Part shown: in pieces, positions 57,985 through 64,000 of the stretch
How positions within the stretch are numbered: the first letter of the stretch is position 1
Layout: each line of letters opens with the position of its first letter
From: DUUI01 sp964627845
GTDB taxonomy: Bacteria > Bacillota_I > Bacilli_A > Erysipelotrichales > Erysipelotrichaceae
Direction: 5' to 3'
DNA: 64,000 bases
Assembly (NCBI GenBank): GCA_964627845.1
Contig: CAZVKL010000001.1
Span: 1-64,000, forward strand
Program-made: the position numbers and the translations under genes
Notes under the pieces: model-generated
The model's database searches: none
Told to the model about the DNA's origin: nothing
Seen by the model: the letters and a program-made list of their open reading frames with translations, nothing else

Positions 57985-59643
57985 ATGGAAAAAGTAAAAG
58001 TAATGACCCTAGGCGGATTGGATGAAGATGGTCGTAATTTAACCATAGTTGAAGTAGACGAGAAGATTGTTATTATAGATGCTGGTTTAAAATACCCAGA
58101 TCATTCACTCTTAGGAGTAGAAATCATTATTCCAAATTTTTCGTATCTAGTCGAACGAAAAGATAAGATAGTTGGAATTTTCATCACGCATGGGCATGAT
58201 GATGTCATGGGCGCATTACCATACTTTATTAAAGAATGTAATGTTCCAATCTATACTGCGCCTTTTACTTCGCTCATCATTGAAGATATGATGCGTCAAC
58301 ATCAAATTAATGAATACACCCTAAAACCGATTAAAAGACAAGACAAACTAAACTTAAATGGTTTGGAAATTAGAACTTTTGGCTTAACTCATTCAATTTG
58401 TGACACAATTGGGATCGCCATAAAAACAAAACATGGTTATATAGTCCACGCAAGTGAATACATCATTGACTTTGATCAAAATTTACCATCCTTTGATTGT
58501 GACATCACTGAGTTTGCTGAAATTGGAAAAGAGGGGGTCTATATGTTGATGACCGAATCTCGAAACAGTGAACGAGTCGGTTTTACATCACCACGACATC
58601 GTGTGAAATCAGCGTTAGAGCCAATCATTGAAGCCAGCGAAGGTAGAGTCGTAATCTCTTTATATCAACAAAACTTATTTCGATTGATTGAAGTATTTGA
58701 ACTTGCGATCAAATATAAGAAGAAGATTTTCTTTGCAAATGATAATCATCGACCATATATCAATTATCTTAAGAAGCTTAAATACTATCAGTTACCAGAT
58801 AAAATCGAATTGCATCCAAATCAATTTAATAATCATCGAGATGATGTCATTATCGTTGTAGCAGATCAAGGACCCAATGTTTTTAGATTAATGCATTCCA
58901 TTGCGACAGGCGATCATGCTTCAATTTTATTAAAACAATCCGATACAGTCATCATTGCTTCGCCAGTAGTTGCTGGAACCGAACGCGATGCAGCCCGCAT
59001 GCAGAATGAACTATTTAAAGACGGTGTGAGTGTCGTTAATTTATCCCGTGAACAATTCTTTACGATGCATCCATCTTCAGAAGATTTGAAGATGATGCTT
59101 ACGATGTTTAAACCAACCTATTACATCCCACTTAAAGGTGAATATCGCCAATTAATTGAGAACGCTAATTTAGCACTTAACCGTGGTTATCATGCCACCA
59201 ATATTATCGTTTTAGACAATGGCCAAGTTGCTCAGTTTAAGGATGGTCAAATTGAAGCGTTGAGCGAGTTCATTGATATTGAAGATGTTTTAATCGATGG
59301 AAAAGAATCGTTGGACTCAACCGGACTGGTCCTTAGAGATCGTGAAATATTGGCAACTGATGGAACGCTCATTGTTGGAATTGTCATCAACCATCAAACT
59401 AAAGAGATATTAGGTGGGCCAGATGTTCAATCACGTGGGGTGATTTATCTCAAGGATGCGGATTATGTAGTTAAAGAATGTGGTCATATTCTAGAAAATG
59501 TTATCAATAAAGCAGTACAAGAGAATCGCTATGAAAATATTTCGGCACGAAATGAAGCGAGAGAACAAATGAGTAAATATGTCTTAAAAATGACAGGAAA
59601 GAAACCAATGATTCTACCAGTAATTATTGAGATTAATGCTTAA
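57985..59643 (+). CDS. rnjB: RNase J2-like protein with a degenerate metal site
   Basis: A 552-residue beta-CASP metallo-beta-lactamase-fold protein. The HxHxDH motif reads THGHDDVMG (His69, His71, Asp73, Val74), the THS motif is kept (His136), the following TGD-type Asp motif reads HASEYIIDFD (Glu158), the C-terminal motif keeps His362 (TMHPSSED) but the usual IPVHGEYR reads IPLKGEYR (Lys384). Loss of several ligands fits RnjB, the weak partner of RNase J1, and its position before spoIIIE/ftsK is that of rnjB in Bacillus. ATG 57985 follows GGAGG. RNase J1 would be encoded elsewhere. Confidence 0.85.
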   Translation: MEKVKVMTLGGLDEDGRNLTIVEVDEKIVIIDAGLKYPDHSLLGVEIIIPNFSYLVERKDKIVGIFITHGHDDVMGALPYFIKECNVPIYTAPFTSLIIEDMMRQHQINEYTLKPIKRQDKLNLNGLEIRTFGLTHSICDTIGIAIKTKHGYIVHASEYIIDFDQNLPSFDCDITEFAEIGKEGVYMLMTESRNSERVGFTSPRHRVKSALEPIIEASEGRVVISLYQQNLFRLIEVFELAIKYKKKIFFANDNHRPYINYLKKLKYYQLPDKIELHPNQFNNHRDDVIIVVADQGPNVFRLMHSIATGDHASILLKQSDTVIIASPVVAGTERDAARMQNELFKDGVSVVNLSREQFFTMHPSSEDLKMMLTMFKPTYYIPLKGEYRQLIENANLALNRGYHATNIIVLDNGQVAQFKDGQIEALSEFIDIEDVLIDGKESLDSTGLVLRDREILATDGTLIVGIVINHQTKEILGGPDVQSRGVIYLKDADYVVKECGHILENVINKAVQENRYENISARNEAREQMSKYVLKMTGKKPMILPVIIEINA

Positions 59644-61898
59644 TGAGTAAAAAGAAACGAACAACGAAACGAAAACAACAAAAATCAGGAGAACTCTCAC
59701 CAGCGATTGGATTGATTGTTGCTCTGAGTATAATCGTCCTATCATTGATAGGACTTTTAGAGTTTGGTTTATTTGGTACCATTATTTCGTCAGTATTTAG
59801 AGTCCTTTTTGGGGATTGGCCAATTTTATTCTTCTCACTGTTGATTATAGGAAGTATTATCTGGATTTTGTATAAACAAGAATTCAAAGTCAATACACGA
59901 ATGCTATTAGGGTTGGTATTGATATTTATAGCCTTTGAGGTCTTTTTGGTGCTCATTAATGGTAATAACTTAAAAGGATGGTCTGTTTTTGATCAATTTT
60001 TTAAATCCATTGACAATATTTTTAATCGAACTGCCTCTGCTCAAGGGGGATTGTTTGGAGCACTCTTTTATAGTTTGTTTTCATGGTTATTTGATCGAGC
60101 TGGCTCAATCTTAATTACGATCTTATTGGCAATAAGTGGAATCATCTTATTAATGTATTCTAAAGTGAATAAACTTCAAGAAACGATTTGGTCAAGAGAG
60201 AAACCTGTCAAAAAATTAGTTAAGAAACCAGTCGCTAAGAAACTGAAAGAACCTAGCGATGTTTCTAAATTGGATGATGTGATTAATTTTGATCCATTAC
60301 CTGAATTTGAACCAATAGATATGGCTCAAGCACTTAAAAATGAACAGAAACAAAAACAAGAGAAATCATTGTTTATTGATGCAGGTAATGAACCCATTGA
60401 GTCAAAGAAAGCAACGGTTACAGAAGAGACTGAATCGGTTGTTTCTGAAGAAGAGAATGTGAATTATCAGTTGCCTTCCCTGGATTTGTTAGATAGACCT
60501 AGTGGTCCAACACGTTCTTCAGCCAATCAAAATGCGGCCGTTTCAAAAGGGGAGCGATTGGTCACTATTTTAGAACAATTTGGGATTGGAACAACCTTGG
60601 TTAACACCCATATAGGACCCTCAGTCACAAAGTTTGAGCTTCGATTAGATTCGAATGTAAAAGTTAGTCGCTTAGCTTCCTTACAGGATAACTTAATGAT
60701 GGAGTTGGCTGTCAAAGAAATTCGAATTGAAGCGCCAATCCCAGGTATGACGGCGGTTGGTGTTGAAATTCCAAACATTGAAATGACTCCAGTTCGTTTA
60801 ATTGAGTTACTTGATAATGTGCCGAGTAAACTTAAAGATGAGCGATTGTTATTTGCGTTAGGGAAAAATTTAATGGGTCAAAACATGTTTGGTACTCTAA
60901 ATAAGATGCCTCATTTATTAGTAGCGGGTGCTACTGGTTCTGGTAAGTCGGTTTCAATTAACTCGATGATTGCGACAATATTACTGAGAACCAAACCAAA
61001 TCAGGTGAAATTACTTTTAATCGATCCTAAGAAAGTCGAATTTCAAGTCTTTAATGATATTCCACATTTAATTGCTCCTGTGATGAGTGATGCCGTTGAA
61101 GCGGCCAAAGCATTAAATGTGGTGGTTCAAATTATGGATAATCGATATGAGATGTTTTCTCAGGAGGGTGCACGAAATATTGCGAGTTATAACCAAATGG
61201 CTGAGACCAATTTGTTACTCACACCGATGCCTCATATTGTTGTTATTATTGATGAATTAGCTGATTTAATGATGGTTGCAGGCAAGGAAGTCGAAGCGAG
61301 TATTCAACGAATCACTCAAAAGGCTCGTGCATCTGGTATTCATTTAGTGGTTGCGACACAACGTCCATCGGTTGATGTTATTACGGGTGTTATTAAAGCG
61401 AATATTCCTAGTCGGATTGCTTTTGCGGTCAGTAGTGGAACTGATTCTCGAACAATATTGGATAGTGTTGGGGCAGAACGATTACTTGGCTATGGCGATA
61501 TGCTTTATCATCCATTAGGTGATCCTAGTCCGACTCGTATTCAAGGTGTCTTTATTTCTGATGATGAGGTATTACGCATTGCTAATGAGGCTAAGAGCCA
61601 AATGTCACCGCGCTATGATGATGCCTTTATGAATATGGAAGGCAAAGAGGGGAATGCTGGTTTTGTTGAATCACATGATGATCCATTATATGAAGAAGTC
61701 AAAGAATATGTCATTAGTGAACAAAAAGCGAGTACCTCATTATTACAACGTCGCTTTGGGATTGGCTATAATCGAGCTGCTCGTATGATTGATGCTTTAG
61801 AAGAAGCGGGCATCATTGGTCCTGTTGCTGGCAGTAAGCCTAGAGATGTTTATATAAAACCTCAGCCACAAGTTGAGGATGATGATATTTTAGTATAA
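59643..61898 (+). CDS. ftsK: DNA translocase FtsK/SpoIIIE family
   Basis: A septal DNA pump that clears chromosomes during division. The 751-residue protein has four N-terminal membrane helices (about residues 24-175), a variable linker (about 176-290), alpha and beta motor domains (VAGATGSGKSVSINSMIATI, Walker A near 425; VVIIDELADLMM, Walker B near 533) and a C-terminal gamma winged helix (STSLLQRRFGIGYNRAARMI) that reads orientation sequences. It starts on the rnjB stop (TAATG). Whether it acts in sporulation cannot be decided; no sporulation genes are in the window. Confidence 0.95.
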   Translation: MSKKKRTTKRKQQKSGELSPAIGLIVALSIIVLSLIGLLEFGLFGTIISSVFRVLFGDWPILFFSLLIIGSIIWILYKQEFKVNTRMLLGLVLIFIAFEVFLVLINGNNLKGWSVFDQFFKSIDNIFNRTASAQGGLFGALFYSLFSWLFDRAGSILITILLAISGIILLMYSKVNKLQETIWSREKPVKKLVKKPVAKKLKEPSDVSKLDDVINFDPLPEFEPIDMAQALKNEQKQKQEKSLFIDAGNEPIESKKATVTEETESVVSEEENVNYQLPSLDLLDRPSGPTRSSANQNAAVSKGERLVTILEQFGIGTTLVNTHIGPSVTKFELRLDSNVKVSRLASLQDNLMMELAVKEIRIEAPIPGMTAVGVEIPNIEMTPVRLIELLDNVPSKLKDERLLFALGKNLMGQNMFGTLNKMPHLLVAGATGSGKSVSINSMIATILLRTKPNQVKLLLIDPKKVEFQVFNDIPHLIAPVMSDAVEAAKALNVVVQIMDNRYEMFSQEGARNIASYNQMAETNLLLTPMPHIVVIIDELADLMMVAGKEVEASIQRITQKARASGIHLVVATQRPSVDVITGVIKANIPSRIAFAVSSGTDSRTILDSVGAERLLGYGDMLYHPLGDPSPTRIQGVFISDDEVLRIANEAKSQMSPRYDDAFMNMEGKEGNAGFVESHDDPLYEEVKEYVISEQKASTSLLQRRFGIGYNRAARMIDALEEAGIIGPVAGSKPRDVYIKPQPQVEDDDILV

Positions 61899-61945
61899 AA
61901 CATTTTATTGCTTACTTAATAATTAACAGAATCTTAACAATAAAA

Positions 61946-61974
61946 TTGACTTTAAAGACACAGTTCTTTAAAAT
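61946..61974 (+). promoter_or_regulatory. Strong promoter of the BMP lipoprotein gene
   Basis: TTGACT (61946-61951) and TAAAAT (61969-61974) are spaced by 17 bases, close to the SigA consensus, followed by an AAGGAGGA site. Confidence 0.85.
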
Positions 61975-62001
61975 AGAGTTATGACCATACAAGGAGGAAA
62001 T

Positions 62002-63201
62002 ATGAAAAAATTATGGACATTACTTCTTACTTTGGTATTAGCGTTCGCATTAGTTGCTTGTTCAACTGAACCTACACCAAGTACAGATGAAACAACGGAT
62101 CCAGACACAACTGAAACTGATCCAACTACCGACGTAGATGATACAGAAGAAACTGAAGATGAAACTGCTGATGAACCTACTGGTGAATTAACAGATTCAA
62201 GTCTTTACCTAATCACTGACGTTGGTACAATTGATGACAAATCATTTAACCAAGGTTCTTGGGAAGGTTTAGAAATGTATGCTGAAGAAGCTGGTGTAAA
62301 AGCTAACTATATTCAACCATTAGACCAATCTGATGCTGACTATACAACAGCAATTTCTCAAGCAGTTGATGCTGGAGCAGAAATTATTGTTACTCCAGGT
62401 TTCTTATTTGGTAATGTTGTTCTTCAAGCTCAAGAACAATATCCAGATGTAAAATTTGTCTTAGTTGACTCTACACCAAATAATGGTGCTGAAGGCGATG
62501 CTTATGTAGAAGAAACTGCTGACAACACTGTGTCAATTCTTTATAAAGAAGAACAAGCTGGATTCTTAGCTGGTTATGCTGCTGTTAAAGAAGGCTTTAC
62601 TAACTTAGGATTCATGGGTGGTATGGCTGTTCCTGCAGTTGTTCGTTTCGGATACGGATATGCTGCTGGTGCTGATTATGCTGCACAAGAAATGGGTGTT
62701 GATGTAACCCTTAAATACACTTACCTTAACTCATTCGCACCAGATCCACAATTCGTAACAATGGCTGGATCTTGGTATAACGAAGGTGTTGAAGTCATTC
62801 ACGCTGCTGCTGGTGGAGCTGGTAACTCAGTTATGGCTGCTGCAGAAGAAGCTGATAAATGGATGATTGGTGTCGACATTGACCAAAAAGATGAAAGTCC
62901 AAAAGTATTAACTTCTGCTATGAAGAACCTTAAACTATCAGTTTATGATGCTGTTAAGGGTGCCTTTGAAGGTGAATGGCAAGGTGGAGAAGTTCTAAAC
63001 CTTGGTGTTGAACATGAAGGGGTTCAAATCTCTGATGACTTCAGCCGTTTTGAAACTTTCACAGAAGCTGATTATGAAGCAGTTTACCAAGCATTAATTG
63101 ATGATGCAGATGGATTAGCTTCAAACATCCCAACTCTTGAGACTACTGATGATCCTTCAACTTTAGAATTTGATAGAGTTACAATCGAAGTCGTACAATA
63201 A
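62002..63201 (+). CDS. BMP/PnrA family substrate-binding lipoprotein (probably nucleosides)
   Basis: Extracellular receptor of an ABC importer, 399 residues. The lipoprotein signal has lipobox LVAC (Cys20), followed by a Thr/Asp/Glu-rich linker of about 45 residues that would extend the receptor through the wall. The mature domain shows the BMP (Med/PnrA) signatures: TDVGTIDDKSFNQGSWEGL, GFMGGMAVPAVVRFGYGYAA and VIHAAAGGAGNSVMAA. PnrA-type proteins bind purine nucleosides. ATG 62002 follows AAGGAGGA. The ATPase gene next door belongs to the same transporter class. Confidence 0.93.
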   Translation: MKKLWTLLLTLVLAFALVACSTEPTPSTDETTDPDTTETDPTTDVDDTEETEDETADEPTGELTDSSLYLITDVGTIDDKSFNQGSWEGLEMYAEEAGVKANYIQPLDQSDADYTTAISQAVDAGAEIIVTPGFLFGNVVLQAQEQYPDVKFVLVDSTPNNGAEGDAYVEETADNTVSILYKEEQAGFLAGYAAVKEGFTNLGFMGGMAVPAVVRFGYGYAAGADYAAQEMGVDVTLKYTYLNSFAPDPQFVTMAGSWYNEGVEVIHAAAGGAGNSVMAAAEEADKWMIGVDIDQKDESPKVLTSAMKNLKLSVYDAVKGAFEGEWQGGEVLNLGVEHEGVQISDDFSRFETFTEADYEAVYQALIDDADGLASNIPTLETTDDPSTLEFDRVTIEVVQ

Positions 63202-63222
63202 TTTTATTGAAATATTAGTTCA

Positions 63223-63247
63223 AAAAGGTGTGAATTTCACACCTTTT
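63223..63247 (+). terminator. Terminator after the BMP gene
   Basis: GGTGTGA pairs with TCACACC around ATT, with A and T runs on each side. Partial read-through to the downstream ABC genes is possible, which would give more receptor than transporter. Confidence 0.85.
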
Positions 63248-63288
63248 ATTATGACAATGAAATTGCTTACAGTAAACGCTTTTAGTTG

Positions 63289-63317
63289 TTTAAATGTAGC
63301 GTTAAATCGGTTATAAT
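63289..63317 (+). promoter_or_regulatory. Promoter of the BMP-type ABC ATPase gene
   Basis: TTTAAA (63289-63294) and TATAAT (63312-63317) are spaced by 17 bases. A partial cre-like sequence lies just upstream (63270-63285). Confidence 0.65.
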
Positions 63318-63342
63318 AGGCGTAAAGATTAAGGAGATAGAG

Positions 63343-64000
63343 ATGGAAAATGTTATCGAAATGTTGAACATTACCAAGGAATTTCCTGGAATCATCGCCA
63401 ACGATGATGTAACACTAAAACTGAGAAAAGGTGAAATACATGCCTTACTTGGTGAAAATGGTGCAGGAAAATCTACATTAATGTCTGTTTTGTTTGGGCT
63501 TTATACTCAAGAAAAAGGCATTATTAAAGTCCATGGTAATGAAGTGAAGATAAACGATCCTAATGATGCGAATCGTTTTGGGATTGGGATGGTTCACCAA
63601 CACTTCAAGCTAGTTCAAAATTTTACTGTATTAGAAAATATTGTTTTAGGTGTTGAAGATACACAAAACGGATTATTAAAACTATCAGATGCAAGAAAAA
63701 AAGTAGTAGAATTATCTGATCGATATGGTCTAAATGTAAATCCTGATGCACTTATTGAAGATATTTCTGTTGGTATGCAACAAAGAGTAGAGATTATTAA
63801 AATGTTATTTAGGGATAATGAAATTTTAATTTTTGATGAACCAACAGCTGTTTTAACCCCTCAAGAAATTGATGAACTTATGCTTGTTTTCAAACAAATG
63901 GTGAGTGAAGGAAAATCAATAATTTTTATTACTCACAAATTAGATGAAATTAAAGCAGTTTCTGATAGAGTCACTGTTTTACGTAAAGGGAAGTATATTG
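63343..64000 (+). CDS. ABC transporter ATP-binding protein of the BMP/nucleoside type, 3' end outside window
   Basis: The first 219 codons of an ATPase like YufO/NupA. Walker A GENGAGKST is near residue 39, the Q-loop is MVHQHFKLVQNF near 87, the signature is SVGMQQRVEIIKML (near 143), Walker B LIFDEPTAVLTPQE, and switch FITHKLDE. These proteins normally carry two ATPase domains in about 500 residues, so the second half lies beyond the window. GGAG precedes ATG 63343. With the BMP lipoprotein it forms a nucleoside-type importer; permease genes are expected next. Confidence 0.93.
   Translation, partial: MENVIEMLNITKEFPGIIANDDVTLKLRKGEIHALLGENGAGKSTLMSVLFGLYTQEKGIIKVHGNEVKINDPNDANRFGIGMVHQHFKLVQNFTVLENIVLGVEDTQNGLLKLSDARKKVVELSDRYGLNVNPDALIEDISVGMQQRVEIIKMLFRDNEILIFDEPTAVLTPQEIDELMLVFKQMVSEGKSIIFITHKLDEIKAVSDRVTVLRKGKYI

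Noticed and set aside
1..64000. tRNA genes, prophage, insertion sequences, restriction-modification or antiphage systems
   Set aside because: Nothing with the expected features was found on either strand; gene content is core chromosome throughout.

Overview
The window is a continuous stretch of core chromosome from a low-GC, Gram-positive-type bacterium (Bacillota). Nearly all genes run on the + strand and many overlap by 1-26 bases. Starts are mostly preceded by AGGAGG-type ribosome binding sites, and promoters are SigA-like. TGA is used as a stop codon (for example comEC, the ECF component gene, rsfS), so the genetic code is standard. The organism makes peptidoglycan (murC, mltG, a PASTA-tailed class A PBP, a monofunctional GT51 transglycosylase, gpsB, rodZ). 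It also carries a NadD-YqeK fusion, which I recall from Mollicutes-like relatives. I therefore favour a walled Bacillota lineage near Erysipelotrichia, Haloplasma/Turicibacter or Izemoplasma over Bacillus itself; this placement is inference. One run of 100 Ns flanked by an exact 55-base duplication shows that the source is a draft assembly.

Layout. 1-5.6 kb: alaS (5' end outside the window), ireB, ruvX, yrzB, mltG, udk, greA. 5.6-10.4 kb: comEA, comEC and holA, with an L-serine dehydratase placed before a convergent rpsT. 10.5-15.9 kb: fmt, an ECF S component, lepA, mazG, hemW and a convergent beta-hydroxyacid dehydrogenase. 16-20.6 kb: rpsO, pnp, pepV, trmB. 20.7-27.4 kb: a disordered protein with a duplicated ISPM(F/Y)G motif, murC, a DUF948 protein, a coiled-coil protein, a CcpA-like regulator, then a tyrosine T-box, tyrS, an RsuA-type pseudouridine synthase and the GT51 enzyme. 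27.4-30.3 kb: a broken small membrane-protein gene, then a minus-strand amino-acid ABC transporter behind a T-box whose specifier reads as arginine. 30.3-41.7 kb: plsY, parE-parC, a degenerate HAD protein, the yqeH-yhbY-nadD/yqeK-rsfS-yqeM cluster, mtnN, a YpmB-like protein, dnaD, nth. 41.7-46.9 kb: a MacAB/YknXYZ-like export locus with two adaptors. 46.9-51.3 kb: ponA and recU (minus), gpsB, RNase P RNA. 51.3-64 kb: rodZ, pgsA, recA, rny, ymdB, ferredoxin, miaB, an RNase J2-like protein, an FtsK/SpoIIIE translocase, a BMP-family lipoprotein and the start of its ABC ATPase.

Most blocks reproduce gene neighbourhoods known from Bacillus subtilis (alaS-yrzL-yrrK-yrzB-mltG-udk-greA; comEA-comEC-holA-rpsT-lepA-hemW; murC-ytxG-ytxH-ccpA-tyrS; yqeH to yqeM; dnaD-nth-ponA-recU-gpsB-rnpB; rodZ-pgsA-recA-rny-ymdB; rnjB-spoIIIE). 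Functionally the window is dominated by translation and ribosome assembly, RNA decay, wall synthesis, DNA repair/topology and DNA uptake. No phage, insertion sequence, CRISPR array or tRNA gene was seen.

The least ordinary part is the 41.7-46.8 kb export locus. Its second adaptor is cut by the assembly gap. When the 55-base duplicated end is collapsed it becomes one in-frame 620-residue protein, in which about 245 residues, including a (EPEEPV)n stalk, are inserted at the tip of the adaptor's coiled-coil hairpin. Other points worth a second look are the arginine-type T-box, a HAD protein without its nucleophile, leaderless promoters at fmt and the HAD gene, a hairpin at the predicted first base of the RNase Y transcript, and stop codons embedded in terminator hairpins.
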